29,702 nucleotides of DNA from GWB1-37-8 sp964646925 (GTDB taxonomy: Bacteria; Patescibacteriota; Microgenomatia; Levybacterales; UBA12049): contig CAZYIC010000007.1 of assembly GCA_964646925.1 (NCBI GenBank), forward strand, positions 1-29,702. The letters are read 5' to 3'. A program made the translations under genes and the position numbers. A model generated the notes under the pieces. It made no database searches, was not told the DNA's origin, and worked only from the letters and a program-made list of their open reading frames with translations. Position 1 is the first letter of the stretch. Every line of letters starts with the position of its first letter. Below are positions 1 through 7,065 of the stretch, one piece after another.

Positions 1-420
1 CTGACCTGAAAAGTTAGATGCGGTTTGGGTACCTGCTATCTCGGAACTCAGTTGATCAAAATTGGCAGCCGGCGCTACGAACTGCTGCGGAATAACAGGT
101 TCGGCTGGAGGCGCGATTTGAGGTTCGGGATTTAAAGCAGTCTTTGGTTCGGAAACAGACTGCGGAATGAAATCAACAAGAGGCTGAATAGGAGTTTCTA
201 CTGGTGCGGCTGGCGGTTCCTGAATAATTGGGGTAGGGGGCGGTGCAGGTTCCGGAGCAGGTGTTGGTTCAGGAGTAGGGATAGGTTGAGGCGTTGGCGA
301 GTTTGACGTGGGAGGCTGAGTTTGAATTGGCGCCTGTGGTTCCGGAATCGTTGTCCCCATTACACGCTGATACGCTTCTCTTAATTTTGGGTCAAGCTGA
401 GAAAGTTTTTGCGGATCCAT
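1..420 (-). CDS. Pro-rich protein, N-terminal part (partial)
   Basis: The reverse strand is open from an ATG at 420 to the window edge, giving 140 residues without a stop. The protein begins MDPQKLSQLDPKLREAYQRV, a short helical-looking head, and then becomes a long Pro/Thr/Glu/Gln-rich linker with runs such as PTPEPTPAPEPAPPPTP. No catalytic motif, signal peptide or membrane segment is visible in this part. The composition suggests an extended linker in front of a C-terminal domain that lies outside the window. The gene is divergent from the phosphoesterase gene at 475, with only 54 bp between the starts. I do not recognise the family. Confidence 0.75.
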   Translation of the reverse strand, partial: MDPQKLSQLDPKLREAYQRVMGTTIPEPQAPIQTQPPTSNSPTPQPIPTPEPTPAPEPAPPPTPIIQEPPAAPVETPIQPLVDFIPQSVSEPKTALNPEPQIAPPAEPVIPQQFVAPAANFDQLSSEIAGTQTASNFSGQ

Positions 421-438
421 ATATTTATAGTAAGTTTA

Positions 439-467
439 TTGCTAGTTATTGTCAAGTGCTGTATACT
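439..467 (+). promoter_or_regulatory. Leaderless promoter of the DHH-like gene
   Basis: TTGCTA (439-444), a 17-bp spacer, then TATACT (462-467). The -10 box ends 7 nt before the ATG at 475, so the predicted transcript starts at or next to the start codon. No Shine-Dalgarno is present. This favours ATG 475 over the upstream in-frame codon near 409. Confidence 0.6.
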
Positions 468-474
468 CTTTGAT

Positions 475-1464
475 ATGAAAATTATTATTACTCACACCTC
501 ACCGGATATGGATGCTATAACATCTGTTTGGCTTATTAAAAAGTTTTTACCTAACTGGAACGATGCTTCCGTTAAATTCGTTCCTGCAGGAGAACGTTTA
601 GGTCGGGGTCCTGCCGCCAGTTTCCCTCCCGTCAGTGCTCGTTCGATTTCCGAAGAATCTTCGGCTGGCGAACTCCGCGCTGTCGGGAGCCCTTCCTCTG
701 GCGTCACCCCTCAAGACGCAATTGAAGAAATTGGGGAGGATGAGGTTATTCATGTTGATACGGGCTTGGGACCTTTGGATCATCATCAGACAGCTTCGGA
801 TCAGGTCTGCGGGGCAAGTCTTGCATGGGATTATGTTAAAGCTAACAATTCCGAGTTTAAAGTTGAGAACGACAGGATAAAAAGCAGAATAGAGGCAATA
901 AGTAGAATGGTAAAAGTTGTTGTTGACATAGACCATTTTAAGGAAGTTTTCCGCAAGGATCCGTTAGCCGATTATCACGAATTTGACCTTGCAGGTATTT
1001 TAGAAGGGCTCAAGCTGCAATTGCCCAATCAGGATGATTATTACTGTGAATTTGCAATCAAATGTTTGGATGCTGTTTTGCATACATTTGAAAATAGGAT
1101 TTGGGCCGAAAGGGAAATTGCCAAAAATGGACATGAATTCGAAACACGTTTTGGAAAAGGAATTGGATTTAAATCAATAAATGATTCTGTTATTAAGTTA
1201 TCTCAAAAAATGGGATATGCAATTGTAGTGCGGAAAGATCCAAGAAAAGGTTATGTCCGCGTGAAGGCGCGGCCTTCACAAATTAAAAATGACAACATAG
1301 ATCTTACATTAGTCTACGAAAAATTAAAAAAAATGGACCCTGACGCAACTTGGTATTTGCATATTTCAAAAAAGATGCTTCTTAACGGATCTGTTAAAAA
1401 TCCAAAAATGAGACCAACAAAACTGACATTAGATGAGATTATTAAGGTATTAGAAAAAATTTGA
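475..1464 (+). CDS. DHH/MYG1-like predicted phosphoesterase with in-frame palindromic insert
   Basis: 329 aa from ATG 475; an upstream in-frame start would add a hydrophobic stretch not expected for this family. The N-terminus MKIIITHTSPDMDAITS resembles the first metal-binding motif of DHH-superfamily phosphoesterases, and HVDTGLGPLDHHQTA (about residues 97-111) resembles the D...DHH motif of DHH and MYG1/UPF0160 proteins. The C-terminal half (WYLHISKKMLLNGSV) is like the C-terminal part of MYG1-type proteins. Expected role: metal-dependent nuclease or phosphoesterase in the cytoplasm. Residues about 44-79 are encoded by a GC-rich palindromic insert (605-710) that interrupts the fold between the two motifs. 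Family assignment rests on motifs only; substrate unknown. Confidence 0.6.
   Translation: MKIIITHTSPDMDAITSVWLIKKFLPNWNDASVKFVPAGERLGRGPAASFPPVSARSISEESSAGELRAVGSPSSGVTPQDAIEEIGEDEVIHVDTGLGPLDHHQTASDQVCGASLAWDYVKANNSEFKVENDRIKSRIEAISRMVKVVVDIDHFKEVFRKDPLADYHEFDLAGILEGLKLQLPNQDDYYCEFAIKCLDAVLHTFENRIWAEREIAKNGHEFETRFGKGIGFKSINDSVIKLSQKMGYAIVVRKDPRKGYVRVKARPSQIKNDNIDLTLVYEKLKKMDPDATWYLHISKKMLLNGSVKNPKMRPTKLTLDEIIKVLEKI
605..710. repeat. 106-bp GC-rich palindromic element inserted in frame
   Basis: Nested inverted arms share one centre at about 657: GGGGT (605-609)/ACCCC (706-710), CGCCAG (615-620)/CTGGCG (698-703), CTCCCG (626-631)/CGGGAG (684-689), GTTCG (641-645)/CGAAC (669-673) and CCGAAGA (650-656)/TCTTCGG (658-664). 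The stretch is clearly more GC-rich than the surrounding gene and encodes a Ser/Ala/Pro/Gly-rich segment unlike its flanks. The reading frame is kept. Confidence 0.75.
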
Positions 1465-1556
1465 AATTTTTAATTTGAAATTTAAAATCAAATTCAAATA
1501 TTTAAAACTTTAATTTTTAAAATTCATCGAAAATTTAAAATTGTAAATTGAAAATT
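1465..1556. repeat. AT-only intergenic tract 1
   Basis: About 90 bp composed almost entirely of AAATTT, TTTAAAATT and AATTTTTAA words, between the phosphoesterase and HIT genes. It resembles the tracts at 3631-3730 and 8251-8359. It has no clear promoter, and may be a spacer, a bendable region or a decayed repeat. Confidence 0.5.
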
Positions 1557-1886
1557 ATGGAGGATTGTATATTCTGTAAAATTAGAGATAGAATTATTCC
1601 AAAAGAATTTACTTATGAAGATAATTCGGTGATGGTTTTCCCTGATATTTATCCCATCAGGCCGGTTCATCTCCTAATTGTTCCCAAAAAACATATTAAA
1701 GACTTTTTGGATCTTGATGACAAAAATCTTTTGGAGAAGTTGAGGAAAGTATCCCAAAAAATGATAAGGAAATTTGAATTGGAGAATAAAGGATATAGAT
1801 TAGGAATGAACGGCGGAGGAGCGCAAATTATCGACCATCTCCACATCCATCTCCTAGGCCCTCTGGGTAAAGCAGTAAGTATGTAA
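1557..1886 (+). CDS. HIT family protein (histidine triad hydrolase)
   Basis: 109 aa. The start is ATG 1557; a TTG 9 nt upstream is in frame but less likely. N-terminal CIFCKI is the usual zinc/cysteine start of HIT proteins, followed by VFPDIYPIRPVHLLIVPKKHI, and the active-site triad is HLHIH (HxHxH) near residue 96. HIT enzymes hydrolyse nucleoside phosphoramidates or adenylated products in the cytosol. Length is typical of the short bacterial forms. It sits alone between an AT-only tract and the next gene, which has its own promoter. Confidence 0.9.
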   Translation: MEDCIFCKIRDRIIPKEFTYEDNSVMVFPDIYPIRPVHLLIVPKKHIKDFLDLDDKNLLEKLRKVSQKMIRKFELENKGYRLGMNGGGAQIIDHLHIHLLGPLGKAVSM

Positions 1887-1918
1887 AGCTCCGCCCAAAT
1901 GAATGATATCTAAACTTC

Positions 1919-1927
1919 TGATATAAT
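1919..1927 (+). promoter_or_regulatory. Extended -10 promoter, leaderless
   Basis: TG-A-TATAAT ends 6 nt before GTG 1934. No convincing -35 box and no Shine-Dalgarno. Confidence 0.6.
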
Positions 1928-1933
1928 ACTTTG

Positions 1934-2788
1934 GTGAAGAGAAGAGAAGGATTTATTAATGTTCTGGGTGGGAAAATTTGGTATGAGATTGTCGGAGAAA
2001 AGAAAAGTATTCCTCTTTTGGTTCTCCATGGAGGACCTGGTTATCCACATGATTATCTTCAGCCACTGGAAGAGCTTGCCGAAAAACGAGAAGTGATATT
2101 TTATGATCAGCTCGGTTGCGGAAATTCGGAAAAATCTACTCGTAAATCATCTTGGACAGTTGAGCGATTTACTGCCGAACTTCAAGAAATAGTAAAAGCT
2201 TTAAGTCTAGGAAGGTATCATGTTTTAGGTCATTCATGGGGAGCTGCCCTTGCTGTTTCTTTTGCTCTAAAAAAACCAAAAGGTTTAGCAAGTCTTATTC
2301 TTTCAGATCCCTACATTAGTACTCCACAATGGGAAAAGGACGCAAAAAAGCTTCTAAACCAACTGCCGAAAGATATGAGGAAAGTTCTTGAAGGCAAATT
2401 GAATAAATCGAAAGAGTATAAGAAGGCTTCAAAAGAATTTTACTACCGTTTTGTGTTTAGGATGAAAAGACTTCCAACAGCTATCATAAAATCGGAGAAT
2501 AAAATGAATTATGACATTTATAGTTATATGTGGGGATCTAAAGAATTTAAGGCATCAGGAACTTTAAAAGATTTTGATTTAACCGACAGACTTTCAGAAA
2601 TTAAAATCCCCGTTCTGTTACTTTGCGGTCAATATGATGAAACAACACCTGAATCGTTAGGGTATTTTAATGGTCTCCTTCCGAATCCACGATTAAAAGT
2701 GTTTAAAAACAGCGCTCACATGCCTCATTGGAATGAAAAAGAACAATATATAAAGACTGTTCAAGACTTCCTTCAGGGCTTAAGGTAA
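1934..2788 (+). CDS. Proline iminopeptidase-like alpha/beta hydrolase
   Basis: 284 aa from GTG 1934, chosen because it lies exactly 6 nt after the -10 box; a TTG one codon earlier is the alternative. HGGPG (about residue 33) is the oxyanion-hole motif of the proline iminopeptidase/tricorn F1 family, YDQLGCGNS follows, the nucleophile elbow is GHSWG (about residue 96), the acid is the Asp of GQYDETTP, and the base is the His of SAHMPHW. The cap domain lies between. It probably removes N-terminal residues such as proline from short peptides in the cytoplasm. Exact substrate not decidable from sequence. Confidence 0.8.
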   Translation: MKRREGFINVLGGKIWYEIVGEKKSIPLLVLHGGPGYPHDYLQPLEELAEKREVIFYDQLGCGNSEKSTRKSSWTVERFTAELQEIVKALSLGRYHVLGHSWGAALAVSFALKKPKGLASLILSDPYISTPQWEKDAKKLLNQLPKDMRKVLEGKLNKSKEYKKASKEFYYRFVFRMKRLPTAIIKSENKMNYDIYSYMWGSKEFKASGTLKDFDLTDRLSEIKIPVLLLCGQYDETTPESLGYFNGLLPNPRLKVFKNSAHMPHWNEKEQYIKTVQDFLQGLR

Positions 2789-2883
2789 TGATTTCCAATT
2801 TCCTCCATCCTCGGAGCAATCATTTATTTGGGAAAGAGGGTATTTACTCTATTTTGGGTTTGGAGTAAAATAGGAAGACTAAT

Positions 2884-2937
2884 GTCATCCTGAGCGAAGC
2901 GAAGGATCTAGATTCTTCGGCTACGCCTCAGAATGAC
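2884..2937. repeat. GTCATyCTGA palindromic element R1
   Basis: A 54-bp imperfect palindrome with termini GTCATCCTGAG (from 2884) and CTCAGAATGAC (to 2937) and inner arms GCGAAGGATC/GATTCTTCGGC around a TA centre. It lies upstream of rpsU. The same terminal sequences recur at 3155-3231 and, in part, 7056-7122. Confidence 0.75.
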
Positions 2938-2961
2938 AAATTGAATCGGGGGTGTTGATTT

Positions 2962-3144
2962 ATGGTAACAGTTAGAAGAATGCCGGGAGATAGTGACGAT
3001 ACATTAATTCGTAAATTTCAAAGAAAAGTGGTCAATGAGGGAATTATTCCTGAGGCAAAAAGACGCGCTTTTTATTTGAAACCGTCCCTTGCCCGAAAAC
3101 AGAAGATTCAGGATAACCGCCGGCTTAAAAAACAGTGGGCATAG
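2962..3144 (+). CDS. rpsU: Small ribosomal subunit protein bS21
   Basis: 60 aa, basic, with the bS21 pattern: V-R-R at the N-terminus, DTLIRKFQRKV, then RRAFYLKPSLARKQK. bS21 binds the 3' end of 16S rRNA near the anti-Shine-Dalgarno and helps initiation. A GGGGGTG run (2948-2954) 7 nt before the ATG is a one-mismatch Shine-Dalgarno. The gene is bracketed by two palindromic elements (2884-2937 and 3155-3231). Having bS21 is of interest here because most nearby genes look leaderless. Confidence 0.9.
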   Translation: MVTVRRMPGDSDDTLIRKFQRKVVNEGIIPEAKRRAFYLKPSLARKQKIQDNRRLKKQWA

Positions 3145-3154
3145 TTTCGCGATT

Positions 3155-3231
3155 GTCATTCTGAGCAGAGCGAAGAATCCCTGCCTGCCGGCAGGCAGGT
3201 CGAGATCCTTCGGCTGAAGCCTCAGGATGAC
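3155..3231. repeat. GTCATyCTGA palindromic element R2 with nested perfect palindrome
   Basis: A 77-bp element with outer arms GTCATTCTGAGC (from 3155) and GCCTCAGGATGAC (to 3231), inner CGAAGAATC/GATCCTTCG, and in the middle the perfect 20-bp palindrome CCTGCCTGCCGGCAGGCAGG (3180-3199). It looks like one element inserted into, or expanded within, an R1-type element. It ends 12 nt before the ybeY start codon. Confidence 0.75.
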
Positions 3232-3243
3232 AAAAGTACTAAT

Positions 3244-3630
3244 ATGGAGCAAATAACAATCCCCATTTTTGTAGAAAGCAGATACAGAGTTAACAGAAAA
3301 CGTATCAAAAAAGCCATTTTCAAAGTTTTGGCAGAACATGAGATTAAAGGATCTGTTGAGGTATCTGTTGCAATTGTCGGAGACAGAAAAATGCGGGCTC
3401 TAAGTAAAAAGTACAAGGGCGAGGATAAAACAAGAAATATTCTGTCTTTTTCTTTGTCCGAAGGTGAGTCAACACCTGAATCAAACGAAGTATTAAGACT
3501 TGGGGACATTGTAATATCTTACCCTCAGGTAATAAAAGAGGCATCCGAGGGAGAGATGTTGGTTGATGACAAAGTTGATGAATTAGTTGAGCATGGGATG
3601 CTGCACTTGCTGGGTATAAACCATGAATAA
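3244..3630 (+). CDS. ybeY: Endoribonuclease YbeY (rRNA maturation factor)
   Basis: 128 aa. The C-terminus HGMLHLLGINHE fits the UPF0054 metal site H-x3-H-x5-H. Upstream, LSKKYKGEDKTRNILSF and LGDIVIS are standard family segments. YbeY is a zinc-dependent RNase involved in 16S rRNA 3' end processing and 70S quality control. The protein ends one residue after the last metal ligand, a short but plausible end for the family. The start ATG is 12 nt after the R2 element; no Shine-Dalgarno is visible. Confidence 0.9.
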   Translation: MEQITIPIFVESRYRVNRKRIKKAIFKVLAEHEIKGSVEVSVAIVGDRKMRALSKKYKGEDKTRNILSFSLSEGESTPESNEVLRLGDIVISYPQVIKEASEGEMLVDDKVDELVEHGMLHLLGINHE

Positions 3631-3730
3631 TTTTCAATTTTTAATTTAAAATTTTCAATCAATTTTTAATAATTTAATTTTTAAACATTTAAAATTCAAT
3701 AAAAATTAAAAATTATAAATTTAAAATTTC
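3631..3730. repeat. AT-only intergenic tract 2
   Basis: About 100 bp made of AATTTTTAA, AAATTT and TTTAAAATT words, between ybeY and dnaX. It shares the segment TTTTAAACATTT, with small changes, with the tract at 8251-8359. Confidence 0.5.
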
Positions 3731-3742
3731 GCAAAGCGATTT

Positions 3743-5341
3743 ATGGTTTTTTATCGAAAGTATCGTCCTCAGACAATAGAAGAGTTAGATAGCGAGAGCG
3801 TTCGCGATAAACTTTATAGCGTTTTGGGATCTTCCTCGGTTGCGCATGCGTTTCTTTTCACAGGTCCCAAAGGTTTGGGAAAAACCTCAACAGCCAGAAT
3901 TTTAGCAAAAGCCCTCAACTGCATTGATCGGAAATCAGATACCAGAGATCAGAAGTCAGAAACGAAGGAAAAACATAAATCCGACCTCCGACCTCCGACC
4001 TCCGACCTCCGAAATATTGAGCCGTGCAACAAGTGTGAGCAATGCAAGTCCATTACAAACGGAACCAATTTAGATATTCTGGAAATCGATGGCGCTTCCA
4101 ACAGGGGAATAGATGAGATAAGAGATTTAAGAGAAAAAGTAAAGCTTTCGCCATTAAGCGCCAGAAAAAAAGTTTACATTATTGATGAAGTGCATATGTT
4201 AACTACGGAGGCTTTTAACGCGCTTTTAAAAACTTTGGAAGAGCCACCGCCTCATGTTATTTTCATTCTTTGCACAACAGAATCTCATAAGGTTCCCGAC
4301 ACAATAATGTCGCGCTGTCTGCGCATACAATTTAAAAAAGCAACGGAAGAAGAGTTGGTCCGCTCATTTGAGAGGATAATCAAAAGAGAAAAGCTGGAAG
4401 GGGAGAAGGAAGCTTTGCGTTTAATTGCCAATCTTTCGGATGGAAGCTTCAGAGACGGCGTGAAGATATTGGAAGAATTGGCTCAAACTTCCAAAGACGG
4501 TAAGGTTACGAAAGATTTGATTGAAAGCAAGCATCAAATCTCAAGCACGGAATATCAAATAGCGCAAATGATAAGAAATTTTGAAAATAAAGAGACAAAA
4601 AGCGCTTTGGAGGGAGTTTCAAAGCTTGTAAGCGATGGAATAGACATTGGGCATTTTATGGAAGGACTTATTGAGACTTTGCATAACAGTTTGCTGTCTA
4701 AAGCAGGAATAACATTTGCTGTAGAGAGTTCGGCTTTAATAATTGATAATCTGAAGTTGGAGATTGGAGAAATAAAAAAACTAATTGAAATGCTATCAAG
4801 GGCAAAAAGTGAATTAAAATATGCGGTTCTTCCTCAAATTCCTTTGGAATTGGCGATTGTAGAGTGGACTGTTGCTCGGCAACCACGCGTTTCAGATGAC
4901 GCTCGGCTGCAAAATCCTAATAACCAATCATTAAGCTCGACCTCGCTAAGTAAAATTCGGCTCCAACCAGATGCCCAGCCGAATTTTAGTTCATCTGAAA
5001 GCGGATTGCCTCGCCTTAATAAAGATTTAAATCCAAATATTACACAGCAGGATATGACGGCATATAGCGAGGATCATGCTTTGTGGACTGCTCTAATAGA
5101 TAAGGTGAAAGCTTACAATCATTCTGTTGCGGGGGTATTGCGCGGATGCAGGATAAAAAGCTATGACGGTAAAACATTATTGCTGGAAACAAATTTCAAA
5201 TTTCATAAAGAAAAACTTAGTGAAAGAAAAATCCAGGAGATACTTGACAAGACAATAAAAGAAGTTACGAAAAGAAATGTTAAAATAGAGGTGATATTGA
5301 AACCCGCCGTCGCTAAAGCTTTGGCGGGCGAGGGGCGGTGA
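3743..5341 (+). CDS. dnaX: DNA polymerase III subunit gamma/tau with three repeat-derived inserts
   Basis: 532 aa. Clamp-loader ATPase: Walker A GPKGLGKT (41-48), Walker B VYIIDEVHML, sensor/arginine-finger motif TIMSRC. It loads the sliding clamp and holds the polymerase together. The zinc module is Cys60, Cys95, Cys98, Cys101: 34 residues replace the roughly 10 usual between the first and second Cys, encoded by tandem repeats at 3932-4012. A second insert of about 45 residues (4878-5010) lies in the linker after the collar domain, and a third (PAVAKALAGEG, 5303-5328) is at the C-terminus. All keep frame. The gene ends in TGA overlapping an unused ATG, with ybaB starting 7 nt downstream, so dnaX and ybaB are probably co-transcribed. 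Confidence 0.95.
   Translation: MVFYRKYRPQTIEELDSESVRDKLYSVLGSSSVAHAFLFTGPKGLGKTSTARILAKALNCIDRKSDTRDQKSETKEKHKSDLRPPTSDLRNIEPCNKCEQCKSITNGTNLDILEIDGASNRGIDEIRDLREKVKLSPLSARKKVYIIDEVHMLTTEAFNALLKTLEEPPPHVIFILCTTESHKVPDTIMSRCLRIQFKKATEEELVRSFERIIKREKLEGEKEALRLIANLSDGSFRDGVKILEELAQTSKDGKVTKDLIESKHQISSTEYQIAQMIRNFENKETKSALEGVSKLVSDGIDIGHFMEGLIETLHNSLLSKAGITFAVESSALIIDNLKLEIGEIKKLIEMLSRAKSELKYAVLPQIPLELAIVEWTVARQPRVSDDARLQNPNNQSLSSTSLSKIRLQPDAQPNFSSSESGLPRLNKDLNPNITQQDMTAYSEDHALWTALIDKVKAYNHSVAGVLRGCRIKSYDGKTLLLETNFKFHKEKLSERKIQEILDKTIKEVTKRNVKIEVILKPAVAKALAGEGR
3932..4012. repeat. Tandem repeats in the dnaX zinc loop
   Basis: Two blocks: quasi-repeats of ATCAGA/GTCAGA (3932-3961), and 4.6 copies of the heptamer CCGACCT (3981-4012). 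The unit is 7 nt, so each gain or loss of one copy would shift frame; the present number keeps dnaX open. Confidence 0.8.
4878..5010. repeat. 133-bp inverted-repeat element in the dnaX linker
   Basis: Outer arms GGCAA (4878-4882)/TTGCC (5006-5010) and TTTCAGATGA (4890-4899)/TCATCTGAAA (4991-5000). Inside is a second perfect hairpin, AAAATTCGGCT (4952-4962)/AGCCGAATTTT (4977-4987). It encodes a Ser/Asn/Gln/Pro-rich linker in frame. Confidence 0.75.
5303..5328. repeat. CGCTAAAGCT-core hairpin at the dnaX 3' end
   Basis: CCCGCC (5303-5308)/GGCGGG (5323-5328) around a 14-nt loop containing CGCTAAAGCT. The loop matches the one at 7996-8009 with two differences, and the core recurs in recR. Confidence 0.75.
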
Positions 5342-5347
5342 TGAAAA

Positions 5348-5632
5348 ATGATAAATCCATTTAAACAATTAGGAGATATTAAAAAAATGCGTGATCAGGC
5401 TATGCAGATTCAGAGAGAGCTTCAGGCAGAAGAGGTTATTGTTGATTCGCATGAAGTTCATGTCGTTATTACCGGAGACCAAAAAATAAAAATTTTGGAG
5501 TCAAATGGCCGTTCGAATGATGACGTTAAAGAAGCCATCAATGAAGCTATCAAGAAATCTCAGGAAGTTGCAGCGCGCAAACTTTCTCAGATGCAGGGAG
5601 GCTTGGGAGGACTTTTGGGAGGAATGAAATAA
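5348..5632 (+). CDS. ybaB: YbaB/EbfC family nucleoid-associated protein
   Basis: 94 aa. Typical YbaB layout: an N-terminal helix (QLGDIKKMRDQAMQIQRELQAEEV), a central strand part (VHVVITGDQKIKIL), a C-terminal helix with NEAIKKSQEVAARKLSQM and a Gly-rich tail (GGLGGLLGGMK). These proteins form dimers that bind DNA with little specificity. The dnaX-ybaB order is conserved across bacteria; the usual third member recR is here 1.5 kb downstream, separated by two genes with their own promoters. Confidence 0.93.
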   Translation: MINPFKQLGDIKKMRDQAMQIQRELQAEEVIVDSHEVHVVITGDQKIKILESNGRSNDDVKEAINEAIKKSQEVAARKLSQMQGGLGGLLGGMK

Positions 5633-5652
5633 GCCAAAATAGCCTCGAAAAC

Positions 5653-5681
5653 TTGACTTTTAACTCCAGACGGTATATACT
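5653..5681 (+). promoter_or_regulatory. Leaderless sigma-70-type promoter
   Basis: TTGACT (5653-5658), 17-bp spacer, TATACT (5676-5681). The -10 box ends 7 nt before ATG 5689. One of the best promoters in the window. Confidence 0.75.
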
Positions 5682-5688
5682 ATAAGAT

Positions 5689-6144
5689 ATGGGTAATATT
5701 GAATTGGGAATGAGGCGGGGAAGAAAACCTGCAGACTTGCCGTTTGATGTAAGCAGAATGCCGGTTAATGATTTTATGAGGGTGCTTCCGACCCCTACCC
5801 AAAAAGATACAGTATTAAAACTTACCTTATTGGGCGGTTTTTCTACTTTAGAAGAATTAGGCAGGGAGGAGGGGGTAACTCGGCAGGCAATCCATTCTCG
5901 TAAAACAAGGGCAGTGAGACGGCTTGAGGAATATAGCCGCGGAGAACCACTGCTACAACGCAATAGAAGCAGAGAAAAAGGAGCTTATTTAAGGAGATTG
6001 TCCCCGGAAGAGCTTGGAGATTTGAGGAATCCTAATTTAACCCATACGGCAATTTCCAGAAATTATGGAGTACCGTTTTCTACGGTGCAAAGGTGGAGAA
6101 AAGATCTTGGCGTAGAGGTAAAAAAGGGACGCCCCAAAAAATAA
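5689..6144 (+). CDS. Double helix-turn-helix DNA-binding protein with AT-hook-like ends
   Basis: 151 aa, basic. Residues about 45-80 (TLEELGREEGVTRQAIHSRK) look like a sigma-70 region 4-type HTH; about 117-140 (HTAISRNYGVPFSTVQRWRK) form a second HTH of the resolvase/homeodomain-like type. Short AT-hook-like clusters flank the protein: RRGRKP near the N-terminus and KKGRPKK at the C-terminus. No sigma region 2 is present, so it is not a full sigma factor. It is likely a chromosomal regulator or architectural protein. It has its own strong leaderless promoter and lies between ybaB and prs. Target unknown. Confidence 0.7.
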   Translation: MGNIELGMRRGRKPADLPFDVSRMPVNDFMRVLPTPTQKDTVLKLTLLGGFSTLEELGREEGVTRQAIHSRKTRAVRRLEEYSRGEPLLQRNRSREKGAYLRRLSPEELGDLRNPNLTHTAISRNYGVPFSTVQRWRKDLGVEVKKGRPKK

Positions 6145-6152
6145 AAATATAG

Positions 6153-6158
6153 TACAAT
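6153..6158 (+). promoter_or_regulatory. -10 box of prs, leaderless
   Basis: TACAAT ends 7 nt before ATG 6166. There is no Shine-Dalgarno and no clear -35 box. Confidence 0.45.
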
Positions 6159-6165
6159 AGGTTGA

Positions 6166-7065
6166 ATGAAGATTTTTTCAGGAACCTCAAATAAACCTCT
6201 TGCTTATAAAATAGCTAAAAGTTTGGGAATTAAGCTTTCCGATTTGGAAGTTTTTGTCTTTCCTGACGGAGAAAAACGCATTAGAATTTTGGATAAAGTT
6301 TTGGGAGAAGATACTATTGTGGTTCAATCAACAAGCACTCCAACGGATGAAAATTACATGCAATTATTTTTTATCGCAGATGCTCTGAAAAGGAGCGGCG
6401 CAAAATCCATAACAGCGGTTGTTCCATATTTCGGTTATCAAAGACAAGACCATGTGTTTCGCGAAGGCGAAGCTGTTTCGGGAAGAGTTGTTGCAAAAAT
6501 TCTGGAAACACTTGGGATAAATAATCTGATTGCGGTAGATTTGCATTCAACGAAAATAGAACAGGCATTTAATATTCGGGTTTCTCATTTATCCGCGCTT
6601 TCTATTTTTGCCGAAACCATAAAAAAGAACGGATGGGATAAAAGTTCTGCAACGCTCGTATCTCCTGACATGGGGGGAATAAAAAGGATTAAAATCCTGT
6701 CGAAAATGTTGGGGAATATGCCTTTTGCGGTTATTGAAAAAAGCAGAGATTTGGCGACCGGAAAAGTTACCGCAGAAAAAATTGAAGGTAAAGTCGAGGA
6801 AAGAGCAATTATAGTTGATGACATGATTTCTAGCGGAGGTACCATTGCTTTGGCTGCAAAAATTTTGAAAAAACAAGGAATAAAAGAAATATATGTTTTT
6901 GCAGCCCATCCTGTATTTTCCGATAAAGCGCCAAAAATTCTTCAGAAGTCAGAAGCTAAAAAAGTTTTCGTAACAGATACGATTTTTACGCCAGTTGAAA
7001 AAAGGTTTCCCAAGCTTGAAATATTGTCAGTTGCGGAAATGATCGCAGCATCATTGTCATCCTGA
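6166..7065 (+). CDS. prs: Ribose-phosphate pyrophosphokinase
   Basis: 299 aa. It makes PRPP from ribose 5-phosphate and ATP. FPDGEKRIRI, YFGYQRQDHVFREGE (ATP/flexible loop), VDLHS and the PRPP-binding loop VDDMISSGGT are all present. The C-terminus ends SLSS, and its last codons and TGA stop lie inside the palindromic element at 7056-7122, so the end of the protein comes from the repeat. Length is slightly below the usual of about 315. Confidence 0.95.
   Translation: MKIFSGTSNKPLAYKIAKSLGIKLSDLEVFVFPDGEKRIRILDKVLGEDTIVVQSTSTPTDENYMQLFFIADALKRSGAKSITAVVPYFGYQRQDHVFREGEAVSGRVVAKILETLGINNLIAVDLHSTKIEQAFNIRVSHLSALSIFAETIKKNGWDKSSATLVSPDMGGIKRIKILSKMLGNMPFAVIEKSRDLATGKVTAEKIEGKVEERAIIVDDMISSGGTIALAAKILKKQGIKEIYVFAAHPVFSDKAPKILQKSEAKKVFVTDTIFTPVEKRFPKLEILSVAEMIAASLSS

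Noticed and set aside
598..936. Reverse-strand frame across the palindromic insert of the phosphoesterase gene
   Set aside because: It has no recognisable protein features and is explained by the low stop frequency of the GC-rich palindrome.
3981..4012. CRISPR-like array at the CCGACCT repeats
   Set aside because: The 7-nt units are head to tail with no spacers and lie inside dnaX.
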